From an uncultured Pseudoflavonifractor sp. (GTDB taxonomy: Bacteria; Bacillota; Clostridia; Oscillospirales; Oscillospiraceae): 20,164 bases of DNA. The translations under genes and the position numbers were made by a program. Of the stretch, positions 1 to 7,196 are shown in pieces. A model generated the notes under the pieces. The model worked only from the letters and a program-made list of their open reading frames with translations. It searched no databases and was not told the DNA's origin. Location: NCBI GenBank assembly GCA_947565875.1, contig CANOHR010000004.1:1-20164 (forward strand), read 5' to 3'. How positions within the stretch are numbered: the stretch's first letter is position 1; every line of letters starts with the position of its first letter.

Positions 1-5
1 CTGAA

Positions 6-21
6 TGTTTCACGTGAAACA
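6..21. promoter_or_regulatory. parS centromere site 1
   Basis: The sequence TGTTTCACGTGAAACA matches the Bacillus parS consensus exactly. The symmetry extends outward, so positions 1-26 form a perfect 26-bp palindrome (arms begin CTGAATG and end CATTCAG). parS is the loading site for the ParB CTPase clamp in chromosome segregation. It lies just downstream of the noc/parB-family gene, as expected near a Firmicute replication origin. Confidence 0.93.
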
Positions 22-75
22 TTCAGCGTTTTGTCCTTTTTAAAAATAGGTCTATTCAGGGTTGCTCTCCGGTAA

Positions 76-91
76 TGTTTCACGTGAAACA
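76..91. promoter_or_regulatory. parS centromere site 2
   Basis: A second exact TGTTTCACGTGAAACA, 70 bp centre to centre from the first site. Here the palindrome does not extend beyond the 16-bp core. Two closely spaced parS sites between the noc-like gene and whatever lies to the left (probably soj/parA, by synteny) point to an origin-proximal partition locus. Confidence 0.92.
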
Positions 92-108
92 ACCTTGTTA
101 TATGAAAG

Positions 109-137
109 CGGCAGCGCTTTTATGGAAAGCGCTGCCG
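109..137 (-). terminator. Terminator-like hairpin after noc
   Basis: A perfect 12-bp stem (CGGCAGCGCTTT at 109-120 against AAAGCGCTGCCG at 126-137) with a 5-base loop lies 11 bases beyond the noc stop codon. On the minus strand the stem is followed by CTTTCATAT, a weak U tract. It is probably an intrinsic terminator, but inefficient termination or a purely structural role is possible. Confidence 0.6.
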
Positions 138-148
138 TCAAAGAGGGG

Positions 149-946
149 TCACCGGGGAATACGGATGGTGAGCAAAATAGCCTCTGGAGTGTCCTGCCGC
201 TGACAGTCGGCGTGGACTCCGGCGCTTTGCATTAGGGAGAGGGCCCGGGTCACGGTATTTAAGAAAAAGCGGACGTCCTTCAATAGAAAGGTTGGTTTGG
301 AGCGTTTAGGGGTGGGGTGGAGAAGGGAATCTACATGAACTTCCGTTTTGGAAACGGTGAGGTCGTCGTCCACAATAAAATGAGCGGCGTTAAGCTGGAT
401 CTCCGGATCCGAAAGGCGAAGTAGGGCTCGGGCATGACGCTCGGTAAAGCCGTTTCGCCGCAGTAGGTCTAAAACCTCCGGGGGAAGCCGCAAGAGGCGA
501 AGTTTATTGGCCAGAGAGGACTGGGCTTTGCCCAGTTGTTTTGCCAACGCCTCCTGAGAAAGGCCGGTGGCCTCCAGCAGAGCTTGAATGGCCAAAGCCT
601 CCTCCAAAAAATCCAGGTCTCTTCTCTGGACATTTTCAATGAGAGCAAGAAGGGAGGATTGGGTCTCATCGGCGGTGACGATCAGACAGGGGACTTCAGA
701 AAGTCCGGCCAGTTGGGCGGAGCGAAGGCGCCGCTCCCCGGAGATCAGTTCATAGCCTCCATCCGTCCGACGGACGGAAAGGGGCTGGAGGATCCCATGG
801 GCGGCAATGCTGGCGGCAAGCTCCTGAAGACCCTCTGGAGAAAAGTATCGGCGGGGCTGGCCGGGATTGGGACGAATACTGTCAATGGACAAAAACTGGA
901 CCCGGGTGGACTCAAAGAGGCCCTTTTTGGTTCGGAGAAACGGCAT
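149..946 (-). CDS. noc: Noc-type ParB-family nucleoid occlusion protein
   Basis: A 265-residue ParB/Noc-family DNA-binding CTPase. The start at 946 is chosen because AGAAGGG precedes it at good spacing; an in-frame ATG at 1048 lacks a ribosome-binding site. Seen in order: a short amphipathic N-terminus (MPFLRTKKGLF) that could act as the Noc membrane-targeting helix, the CTP-binding GERR motif (about 70-73), ENVQR (104-108), a helix-turn-helix (LGKAQSSLANKLRLL, about 138-152), and a C-terminus ending LTIRIPR, nearly the same as Bacillus Noc. At the four positions that separate Noc from ParB binding it has Q142, K148, R153 and R170; Noc has Q, K, K, R and ParB has R, T, A, G. Noc blocks division over the nucleoid and is usually encoded next to soj-spo0J. 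Here the visible neighbouring sites are parS, not the Noc consensus. A possible -10 TAAAAT at 988-993 lacks a good -35. Confidence 0.85.
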   Translation of the reverse strand: MPFLRTKKGLFESTRVQFLSIDSIRPNPGQPRRYFSPEGLQELAASIAAHGILQPLSVRRTDGGYELISGERRLRSAQLAGLSEVPCLIVTADETQSSLLALIENVQRRDLDFLEEALAIQALLEATGLSQEALAKQLGKAQSSLANKLRLLRLPPEVLDLLRRNGFTERHARALLRLSDPEIQLNAAHFIVDDDLTVSKTEVHVDSLLHPTPKRSKPTFLLKDVRFFLNTVTRALSLMQSAGVHADCQRQDTPEAILLTIRIPR

Positions 947-1071
947 AAAAAACCCTTCTTTCCCGATGGTTTGGTCTGGATAACCAGATTTTACCATTTT
1001 TGGATAGGGAAAGAAGGGGAAAGAAGACGAGATGGGAAATATTTCCATAAGGAACCGGGCGCCGCGGGAGA

Positions 1072-1944
1072 TCAGGCTCGTAGGAAGCCTTTCCCGAAGA
1101 TCTCGCTGGAGTTGGTGATCAACATAAAGGCGTGAGGATCAGTCTGCTTTAAATGGTTTCGCAGGGCAACCGCCTGATGGCGGGAGAGGGCAGTGAGGAT
1201 CACATATTGGTCCTGGTGGGTGTAGGCCCCCTGCCCCTTCCAGACGGTGGCGCCCCGGTGAAGGGTGTCGTTGATATAATGGCAGACCCCTTCCGGGTCA
1301 TGGGTCACCACGGTAAAGGACTTTTTCCGGTTCAGAGATTCAATGACCGAGTCTACCAGCACCGACTTCAGGGCCAGACCCAGTAGGGAAAAAAGGCCCG
1401 TCTCCACGTCAAAGACCAGAAGGGCGGAAGCGGCAATGAAAACGTCGGAGGCCAGCAGCGCCCGGCCCACGTCCATGCCGGTGTATTTTTTCAGGATCAT
1501 AGCCATAATGTCGGTCCCACCGGTGGAGGCGCCCATGTTAAAAAGAATGGCAGCGCCCAGGGCGGGAAGGAGAACGGCAAAGAAGAGTTCCAGCATCTTT
1601 TCGCCGGTCAAGGGCCGGGAGAGGGGGAAAAACCGCTCTAAAAGCTGGATGACAGCGGAGTAGAGCAGGGAGCAGTAGACCGTTTTCAGGCCAAAGGACC
1701 GGTCCAGCACGAGAAACCCCAAAATCAAGAAGAGAAGAGTGATCACCGTGTTAATGGTGGCGGGGGTCACCAGGTGGGAGGGGATCAGCTGCCCCAAAAG
1801 GATGGACAGGCCGGAGACGCCCCCCATGGAAAAGTGGTTGGGAAACTTGAAAAAGTAGACCCCAATGCTGACCAAAATAGAGCCCAAGCTCATAAGGAAA
1901 AAGCAGATGAAGGTTTGACGCTTGGTGGGTTTGGCGGGTTCCAT
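1072..1944 (-). CDS. YitT family membrane protein (DUF161 + DUF2179)
   Basis: A 290-residue integral membrane protein. The start at 1944 is fixed by AAGGAGGT (1952-1959) upstream; a longer frame reaching 2022 has no such signal and would overlap the upstream gene. Hydrophobic segments lie at about 11-32, 60-80, 87-104, 117-136 and 163-192. The stretch NMGASTGGTDIMAMIL (136-151) is typical of the YitT/DUF161 fold. A soluble DUF2179 domain follows at about 208-285, with the usual GATVWKGQGAYT pattern. The family is widespread in Firmicutes and its transport role is not established. It follows the SLH-GH18 gene by 49 bases and is probably the last gene of that operon. I see no strong terminator between it and noc, so read-through into noc is possible. 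Confidence 0.88.
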   Translation of the reverse strand: MEPAKPTKRQTFICFFLMSLGSILVSIGVYFFKFPNHFSMGGVSGLSILLGQLIPSHLVTPATINTVITLLFLILGFLVLDRSFGLKTVYCSLLYSAVIQLLERFFPLSRPLTGEKMLELFFAVLLPALGAAILFNMGASTGGTDIMAMILKKYTGMDVGRALLASDVFIAASALLVFDVETGLFSLLGLALKSVLVDSVIESLNRKKSFTVVTHDPEGVCHYINDTLHRGATVWKGQGAYTHQDQYVILTALSRHQAVALRNHLKQTDPHAFMLITNSSEIFGKGFLRA

Positions 1945-1993
1945 AGAAGGGACCTCCTTCAAAGCAAATAGGAGCGGCAGGAAAGGAAAAGCC

Positions 1994-3619
1994 TCACCGC
2001 TCCGAAAGAACGCTCCACACATCGTAGTTGGGGATATCCGGGTAGTTGGGGATCATGCCCAGCCGCCAGACGGAAACGCCCTGTATGCCAAACATGTGGG
2101 AGAGTTGGAGTTTTTCCGCCACGCTTTGGGCGTCCTCATACCACAGACGGTAGTGTTCCCCGTCGGCGGTATAATATAGGTTGGGATTCCGGCTCTGGTC
2201 GTCCCAGACGCGCTGGGAATCTTCCTGCTGAAGCCGCTGGGCGATGGTGGCGGTGGCAGGATGGTAAAAGGTCTGATCCAGCAGGAGTCCATTTTCATCC
2301 ACATGGAAGCCGGTGGTGTTAAAGGAGATGGCCAGGGCCAGCTTGCTCCTGTCCTGAACGCCCGTCACCGGGTCGGTAATATGCCGGAGAGCGGTATAGA
2401 TCTGCTCGATGGGGGTCACGGGGCAGTAGGTCTTGTCGGTGCCCAGATAGTAGTCGGGGATGGAGGCCCACTGGTAGTCGTGGGCCATAAGGATCACCTT
2501 GTCGCAGATATCTCCCAGGGCCCGGTAATCAAAGCCCCCGAACCAGGTGTCGGGCTGGACACAGACATAGAGGGTCTTCTCCGGGGGGAGGGCGGTGCGG
2601 AGGGCGGTCATAAAGGCGGAATAGGCCTCCCGGTGTTCTTCCCGCAGCCCCTCCACATCCATGGTAAGCCCGGCGTAGGGCTGGGCAGCCTCCACAAGCT
2701 GGGCGATGGCTTCAGCCTGGTTGGCGGCCTCTGTAATGGCGGCGAAGGTGGTGGCGGAACCGAAGACGTTCAGGTTGTAGGGGATCGCGTGTTCCTCCAA
2801 AAAGTCGGTGGTCAGGGCGGACTGTTCGGGCTTGACCCAGTCATTACCGTTGACGGCGGTGGAGTTGACCAGAGGGACCCCCAACTCATCGGTCTCCAAC
2901 CGGGCCCAGCCCACGCTGACGCCGTCCATCCGGGCGGTATAGCTCAGCTGAGGGTAGGAGCTGAAGGCATAAAAGCCGTGAAGCCACTCCGTTTTGGCAT
3001 GGTACCGCTCATAGCAGCGTACCAACATGGCAGCGCACTGCTCCCGGGAGGCGGAAAAGGTGGGAAGAAATTTAAGGACCCCGTTTTCCTCCACCCCGGT
3101 GATGATGCCAAAGTCATAGGCCAGGGCGGCGTAACCCTTGTCCTCCGTCACGTCAGGAAAGGGGAGAGACACATTTTCCAGCGAGCGGGCCAGCCGCCCG
3201 TAGCCCAACGCCCGGACCAGCATTTGGGCCATCTCCCCCCGGCTAATATAGTCATCTGGCCGGAAGGGCCCTGCGGCGTCGATGGCGTCGTGGAGGGCGG
3301 CGGCGGAGATATACCCCTGGGCCCAGTGGCCGGGAACGTCAAACAAGGTTTCGGGGATCGCCTCCTCCGGAGTCCAGTCCAGCATACGGCAAAGGACGGT
3401 GGCAAACTGGGCCCGGGTCATATTCTCCCCCACGCCGAAGCGGCCGTCGGGATAGCCCTCCATCAGGCCGTAGGCCCCCGCCTTTTCAATGATCTCGGCG
3501 GCCCAGGTATTTTCGGCGTCGGCATAGATGGCCCCGGCGGTGGGGACCAGGGGGGAGAAGGTGAGAAGCAGGACCGCCGCCAGAAGGGCGGGAGTCAGGT
3601 GCCGTTTGAAAAAGCGCAT
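1994..3619 (-). CDS. Exported SLH-domain glycoside hydrolase family 18 protein
   Basis: A 541-residue secreted protein. Start 3619 follows AAGGAGG at good spacing. Residues 1-30 are a signal peptide (basic start, leucine-rich core, TAGA end). Three S-layer homology repeats follow at about 37-82, 93-140 and 152-205; the first contains GYPDGRFGVGENMTRAQFA, a classic SLH core. From about 212 to the end is a GH18 domain of the SleL/YaaH/YdhD type. It has GLTMDVEGL with the catalytic acid at E323, the VILMAHDYQW strand motif, and a late GVSVWRLG tryptophan strand. The family cleaves N-acetylglucosamine linkages in chitin or peptidoglycan, and spore-cortex lytic enzymes belong to it with LysM anchors. 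SLH anchoring here suggests a vegetative cell-surface or spore-envelope role. It lies 20 bases after the lipoprotein gene. The substrate is inferred only. Confidence 0.87.
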   Translation of the reverse strand: MRFFKRHLTPALLAAVLLLTFSPLVPTAGAIYADAENTWAAEIIEKAGAYGLMEGYPDGRFGVGENMTRAQFATVLCRMLDWTPEEAIPETLFDVPGHWAQGYISAAALHDAIDAAGPFRPDDYISRGEMAQMLVRALGYGRLARSLENVSLPFPDVTEDKGYAALAYDFGIITGVEENGVLKFLPTFSASREQCAAMLVRCYERYHAKTEWLHGFYAFSSYPQLSYTARMDGVSVGWARLETDELGVPLVNSTAVNGNDWVKPEQSALTTDFLEEHAIPYNLNVFGSATTFAAITEAANQAEAIAQLVEAAQPYAGLTMDVEGLREEHREAYSAFMTALRTALPPEKTLYVCVQPDTWFGGFDYRALGDICDKVILMAHDYQWASIPDYYLGTDKTYCPVTPIEQIYTALRHITDPVTGVQDRSKLALAISFNTTGFHVDENGLLLDQTFYHPATATIAQRLQQEDSQRVWDDQSRNPNLYYTADGEHYRLWYEDAQSVAEKLQLSHMFGIQGVSVWRLGMIPNYPDIPNYDVWSVLSER

Positions 3620-3639
3620 GGGGGCCTCCTTTTGAAATA

Positions 3640-4461
3640 TCAGCCGCAATAATAGGGGGAGTGTTCAGGGGTATCTTCATCCGCCAAAGCGGTATGAAAC
3701 TCATCGAAGCGCCAGCCGGAATCAGTAAAGACCATGGTGATAGGAAACTCCAGAGTGTATTCATACTCCCGCTCCAGACGCTGGTCCCGCTCCTCGTAGG
3801 TCTCTCCCTCGTAGGGCCACACCGGGGAGTAGTGGCCGATGAGAGTGAAGGAGATCCGGTCCTCCGTCTGATCCTCCAGGCGGAACTCGTCAGGAAAGTG
3901 GTCGTTATAGTAGTAGCCGCTGCCCCGCCCCAGGTCCCGCACCGCTAAAACGCCGTCCAGGTCGGCGTAGATGGGGTAGAACTCCTCATCACCGAAGGAG
4001 AGCCAGTTGCGCTCCTGCCAGAACCGGTCGGTAAAGACCGAGCGGACGGTGGCGTCAAAATCGGCGTAGGGATACCGGGAGAGATAGTAGCCGTCCATCC
4101 CCTCATAGGACACCGATTCAAAGGTATATCCGCCGTCGGGGAAGGGGATGTGAATAAGAGGGAACATATCCTCTATGGCGGTGGTGCAGCCGCCGAACAT
4201 ATGAGCGTAGAGATAGTGGGCCAGGCGGTATTGCTCCTGCTGGGCCTCGTCCAAAAAATCCGGGACTGCCACCGAGGCAAAATAGACGTCCAGGGCCTCC
4301 TGGTTGGGAGTGGGCTCTGGCTCCGGGGTGGGGCTCAGAATGGGAGCCGGGGGCTGGGTCTGGACCGGAGTGGGGACGGGGCCTGTCGGCGGTGTGGAGG
4401 AGGGGGCGCAGGAGGTCAGAAAAAGGAGCGTAAGAGAAAGAGCAAAAATGGAGCGGCGCAT
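3640..4461 (-). CDS. Putative lipoprotein of unknown function
   Basis: A 273-residue protein whose start at 4461 is preceded by GGAGG. The N-terminus is a type II signal peptide ending LFLTSC with the lipidated cysteine at residue 18. A proline/threonine-rich linker of about 35 residues follows (TPPTGPVPTP, SPTPEPEPTP), then a globular domain rich in Tyr, Phe, Asp and Glu (about 58-273) that I do not recognise. It is therefore expected on the outer face of the membrane, tethered through a flexible stalk. It is the first gene after a strong promoter, and 20 bases separate it from the SLH-GH18 gene, so the two probably act together at the cell surface. No catalytic motif is visible. Confidence 0.8.
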   Translation of the reverse strand: MRRSIFALSLTLLFLTSCAPSSTPPTGPVPTPVQTQPPAPILSPTPEPEPTPNQEALDVYFASVAVPDFLDEAQQEQYRLAHYLYAHMFGGCTTAIEDMFPLIHIPFPDGGYTFESVSYEGMDGYYLSRYPYADFDATVRSVFTDRFWQERNWLSFGDEEFYPIYADLDGVLAVRDLGRGSGYYYNDHFPDEFRLEDQTEDRISFTLIGHYSPVWPYEGETYEERDQRLEREYEYTLEFPITMVFTDSGWRFDEFHTALADEDTPEHSPYYCG

Positions 4462-4496
4462 AAAAACCTCCTGAATCAAAATTACTGTCTGCGAAC

Positions 4497-4525
4497 ATTA
4501 TAGCAGGTTTCGACAGGGGATACAA
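4497..4525 (-). promoter_or_regulatory. Sigma-A-type promoter for the lipoprotein-SLH-yitT operon
   Basis: On the minus strand, -35 TTGTAT (4520-4525) and a perfect -10 TATAAT (4497-4502) are separated by 17 bases. It lies about 40 bases upstream of the lipoprotein start. Its -35 is only 5 bases from the -35 of the divergent xpt promoter. Confidence 0.8.
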
Positions 4526-4530
4526 TGGGA

Positions 4531-4559
4531 TTGCTTTTTTCGGCCCATTCCTGTAAAAT
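4531..4559 (+). promoter_or_regulatory. Sigma-A-type promoter for xpt
   Basis: -35 TTGCTT (4531-4536), 17-base spacer, -10 TAAAAT (4554-4559). Transcription would begin near 4566, leaving a leader of only about 30 bases. There is no room for the purine riboswitch that controls xpt in Bacillus. Confidence 0.75.
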
Positions 4560-4595
4560 GAGGGGAAATTATGAAACGCCAAAGGAGGGTCTGGG

Positions 4596-5168
4596 ATGAA
4601 ACTGCTGGAGGAGCGGATCCGCAAAGACGGAAGGCTCCGGGAGAAGGGGACCATTCTGAAGGTGGACAGCTTTCTTAACCACCAGATGGATCTGGTGCTG
4701 TTCAATGAGATGGGCAAGGAGTTTTTCCGGCTCTTTGGGGACGAGGGAGTCACCAAACTTCTGACCGTGGAGGCCAGTGGCATTGGGATCGCCTGCGTGG
4801 CAGGGCAGTATTTTAACGTGCCCGTGGTCTTCGCCAAAAAGAGCAAGACCAAAAACATCGACGGTAGCGTCTACACTGCCCCGGTGGAGTCCTTTACCCA
4901 CGGCGGGGTCTATGAGGTAATGGTGGCGAAGGAATTCCTTCGCCCAGAGGACCGGGTGCTGCTCATCGACGATTTCCTGGCTAACGGCGCGGCCCTGGAG
5001 GGACTTATTTCCATTGTGGATCAAGCCGGGGCCACCCTGGTGGGAGCCGGGATCTGTATCGAGAAGGCCTTCCAGCCCGGCGGCGACCGCCTCCGCGCCC
5101 AGGGAGTGCGGATCGAGTCCCTGGCCAGGATCAAAAGCATGGGCGAGGACGGGATCGAATTTTGTTGA
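4596..5168 (+). CDS. xpt: Xanthine phosphoribosyltransferase
   Basis: A 190-residue purine-salvage enzyme that converts xanthine and PRPP into XMP in the cytoplasm. The start at 4596 is preceded by AAAGGAGGG. Hallmarks shared with Bacillus Xpt include LKVDSFLNHQMD (21-32), VEASGIGIA (58-66), the PRPP-binding loop LLIDDFLANGAA (122-133), and IEKAFQPGGD followed by ESLARIKS near the end. Length matches the family (about 190-194). It is a single-gene transcript between its own promoter and the bidirectional terminator at 5275-5314. Unlike the Bacillus gene it is not followed by a pbuX-type permease, and no riboswitch precedes it. Confidence 0.96.
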   Translation: MKLLEERIRKDGRLREKGTILKVDSFLNHQMDLVLFNEMGKEFFRLFGDEGVTKLLTVEASGIGIACVAGQYFNVPVVFAKKSKTKNIDGSVYTAPVESFTHGGVYEVMVAKEFLRPEDRVLLIDDFLANGAALEGLISIVDQAGATLVGAGICIEKAFQPGGDRLRAQGVRIESLARIKSMGEDGIEFC

Positions 5169-5186
5169 GGGATGTGGGCGCACCAG

Positions 5187-5257
5187 GGGCATCAGGGAAC
5201 CGCCGCCCTACGGATATTGCTGTTTTGGGATCGTAGGGCGTGACGCCTCGGCACGCC
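5187..5257. repeat. Inverted pair of GTAG-headed palindromes
   Basis: Two diverging ends: CTAC at 5208-5211 (minus-strand GTAG followed by GGGC...GCCC, 5187-5207) and GTAG at 5233-5236 followed by GGCGTG...CACGCC (5237-5257). The heads are 21 bases apart and face away from each other, the same layout as at 8104-8133. They lie between the xpt stop and its terminator. The left hairpin is weak. Confidence 0.5.
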
Positions 5258-5274
5258 GCTCCTTTTTCCAAATA

Positions 5275-5314
5275 AAAGCACCGCCGGGATCTTCTATGAT
5301 CCCGGCGGTGCTTT
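5275..5314. terminator. Bidirectional intrinsic terminator between xpt and the NhaC gene
   Basis: A perfect 17-bp stem, AAAGCACCGCCGGGATC (5275-5291) and its complement (5298-5314), with loop TTCTAT. A-rich sequence on the left and CTTTCTGTCT on the right give short U tracts in both directions, as suits a pair of convergent genes. Confidence 0.88.
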
Positions 5315-5332
5315 CTGTCTCTGAATAAGAAA

Positions 5333-6871
5333 TTACGCGGCCTTGGCGACCCTGGAACGGATCACAAAGAGGGTGGCGATCATCAGCAGGATGGCCGCCG
5401 ACAGGGCGATAAAGACGTTGGGGACGAAGCCGGCGATGATGAAGCTGACAAAGCTTACCGCCGCCACGGTGATGGCGTAGGGAAGCTGGGTGGAGACGTG
5501 GGTCACGTGGTCGCACTGGGCGCCTGCCGAGGCCATAATGGTGGTGTCGCTGATGGGGGAGCAGTGGTCGCCGCAGACGGCTCCCGCCAGACAGGCGGAG
5601 ATGCCGATGGTCAGAAGGGTGGAGCCGGTGGGGAAGATGGCGGTGACAATGGGGATCAGGATGCCGAAGGTGCCCCAGCTGGTACCCGAGGCAAAGGCCA
5701 GCAGGCAGGCCACCACAAAGATAACGGCAGGCAGCAGACTGTAAAGGCCCTGGGAGGCGCCCTTCATAACGCCTTCCACGAATACGTCGGCACCCAGGTA
5801 GCCGGTCATGGTCTTCAGACTCACCGCCAGGGTGAGAATGGTGATGGGGGGGACCATGGCGATGAAGCCCTTGGGCAGGCAGGCCATGGCGTCCTTAAAG
5901 CTCATCAGGCGGCGGGCCACAACGTAAGCGATGGTGAGGATGAGGGCAAGGATGGCACCCCAGGGAAGGGAGATAAAGGCATCGGTGTTGCCGAAGGCAC
6001 CGATAAAGTCCCCGGCGCAGTCGGTGCCGCCCCAGGCGTCCACACCGAAGAAGCCGCCCACATAGATCATGCCGATGACGCAGAAGATGATCAGCACCAC
6101 CACGGGAAGGACCAGATCCATCACCTTGCCCTTGGGGTTGCCCGCCTCGTCATCCCCGGAGGTCAACGCCCCCAGGTCGCCCTTATTCTGGGCCAGATCC
6201 TCATAGTGCTTCATGGGGCCGTAGTCCAGCTTCATCACGGCCATGCCGATGATGAACACGAAGGTCAGCAGGGAATAAAAGTTAAAGGGAATGGCCTGGA
6301 CAAAGAGTTGGATGCCGGAGACCCCGGTGTCCAGGTCAGCGGCCACGCCGGAGACGGCGGCGGCCCAGGAGGAGACGGGAGCGATCATACACACGGGGGC
6401 GGCGGTGGCGTCGATGAGGAAGGCCAGCTTGGCCCGGGAGATCCGGTGGCTGTCGGTGACGGGACGCATGACCGAGCCTACGGTGAGGCAGTTAAAGTAG
6501 TCGTCGATAAAGATGAGAATGCCCAGCACAAAGGTGGAGAGCATGGCGCCCACCCGGGTCTTGATGTTTTTCTCCGCCCAGCGGCCGAAGGCGGCGGAGC
6601 CTCCCGCGGCGTTTACCAGGGCCACAATGGTGCCCAGGATCACCAAAAACAGGAAAATACCGGCATTGTCGGCAATGGCGGTGATGAGCCCGTCGTTGAT
6701 AATGGCGTCCAGGGTCTGTACCGGGGCAAAATTGCTGTACAGGAGGGCACCGACCAAAACGCCGATAAAGAGGGAGGAGTAGGCCTCCTTGGTGATGAGG
6801 GCCAGCAGAATGGCGATCACCGGGGGCAGGAAGGCCCAAAAGGTGTTGTAGAACTGGCTGACAGATTCCAT
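5333..6871 (-). CDS. NhaC-family antiporter, lysine-riboswitch controlled (candidate lysine transporter)
   Basis: A 512-residue polytopic membrane protein with about 11-12 hydrophobic segments. The start at 6871 is preceded by GGAG. Motifs typical of the NhaC superfamily include FIDDYFNCLTVGSVMRPVTD, DATAAPVCMIAPVSSWAA, SGTSWGTFGILIPI and GDHCSPISDTTIMAS, which contain the conserved polar residues of the ion pathway. The C-terminus is a hydrophobic hairpin ending in a basic tail. NhaC proteins exchange Na+ and H+, but close relatives transport amino acids or organic acids. A complete lysine riboswitch sits directly upstream, which by published comparative genomics of the L-box regulon points to a lysine transporter (LysW-type). 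Substrate and direction are inferred from regulation. It is a single gene closed by the shared terminator with xpt. Confidence 0.9.
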   Translation of the reverse strand: MESVSQFYNTFWAFLPPVIAILLALITKEAYSSLFIGVLVGALLYSNFAPVQTLDAIINDGLITAIADNAGIFLFLVILGTIVALVNAAGGSAAFGRWAEKNIKTRVGAMLSTFVLGILIFIDDYFNCLTVGSVMRPVTDSHRISRAKLAFLIDATAAPVCMIAPVSSWAAAVSGVAADLDTGVSGIQLFVQAIPFNFYSLLTFVFIIGMAVMKLDYGPMKHYEDLAQNKGDLGALTSGDDEAGNPKGKVMDLVLPVVVLIIFCVIGMIYVGGFFGVDAWGGTDCAGDFIGAFGNTDAFISLPWGAILALILTIAYVVARRLMSFKDAMACLPKGFIAMVPPITILTLAVSLKTMTGYLGADVFVEGVMKGASQGLYSLLPAVIFVVACLLAFASGTSWGTFGILIPIVTAIFPTGSTLLTIGISACLAGAVCGDHCSPISDTTIMASAGAQCDHVTHVSTQLPYAITVAAVSFVSFIIAGFVPNVFIALSAAILLMIATLFVIRSRVAKAA

Positions 6872-6897
6872 AGTGTTTTCTCTCCATTCCTGAGCAT

Positions 6898-6937
6898 GAA
6901 AAATGAGGCCCGGAACGCAAAGCGCTCATGGCCTCAT
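6898..6937 (-). terminator. Riboswitch-controlled terminator upstream of the NhaC gene
   Basis: Read on the minus strand: stem ATGAGGCC (6937-6930) with GGCCTCAT (6910-6903), an inner short helix AGCGC/GCGTT, then five T. A competing antiterminator is visible: CCATGAGCGCTT (6931-6920) can pair with AAGCGCT and CATGG in 6990-6977, with two bases bulged. That second strand also contains the 3' side of riboswitch helix P1, so ligand binding should favour termination. Confidence 0.85.
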
Positions 6938-6978
6938 ACACACAAGGGGACACGGCAAATGCGGTCCCGTATGGAACC

Positions 6979-7140
6979 ATGATAGCGCTTCACATTGCTG
7001 TGACAGTCCAATGGGTGTTTCCCATTGACCCAGGCAAAGCTCCGACAGACACCGAAGCCCCCTTCGGCGGCGCTCCCTTTCCCTGTCCCCGGCTGTCTGG
7101 CCTTGGGGGCGGGTACTCATGAGAACCGCACCTCTATCAT
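6979..7140 (-). ncRNA. Lysine riboswitch (L-box) aptamer
   Basis: The minus strand carries the lysine-aptamer core in order: P1 strand ATGATAG, then AGGTGCGG and ATGAGTACC (loop-E/turn region), GGGAAAGGGAGCGCCGCCG, AAG, CTGGGTCA, GGACTGTCACAGCAATGTG, and the closing P1 strand CTATCAT (6985-6979). These blocks closely match the Bacillus lysC leader. With the downstream terminator and antiterminator this is a transcriptional OFF switch responding to lysine. It regulates the NhaC-family gene starting at 6871. Confidence 0.95.
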
Positions 7141-7156
7141 GCTGAATTTGGTTGGT

Positions 7157-7185
7157 ATATTATCACGGAGTAGGAAGGATGTCAA
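7157..7185 (-). promoter_or_regulatory. Promoter of the lysine riboswitch / NhaC transcript
   Basis: A consensus -35 TTGACA (7180-7185) and -10 TAATAT (7157-7162) with a 17-base spacer on the minus strand. Transcription should begin about 10 bases before the riboswitch P1 helix. Confidence 0.88.
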
Positions 7186-7196
7186 GGGGACAAATG

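Noticed and set aside
1035..1046. Palindrome GGAAATATTTCC upstream of noc
   Set aside because: It resembles neither parS nor the Noc site (arms are reversed), and a 12-bp palindrome can occur by chance. Without conservation data it is not a supported operator.
2261..3652. 463-codon plus-strand open frame opposite the SLH-GH18 gene
   Set aside because: Gly/Val/His-rich shadow translation. The opposite strand has a signal peptide, SLH repeats and a GH18 domain.
4540..4595. Purine riboswitch ahead of xpt
   Set aside because: The leader is only about 30 bases and has none of the conserved purine-aptamer sequence.
5498..6982. Long plus-strand open frame (494 codons) opposite the NhaC gene
   Set aside because: It is the antisense shadow of a GC-rich membrane-protein gene. 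Its translation is low-complexity Gly/His/Asp-rich and it has no ribosome-binding site.
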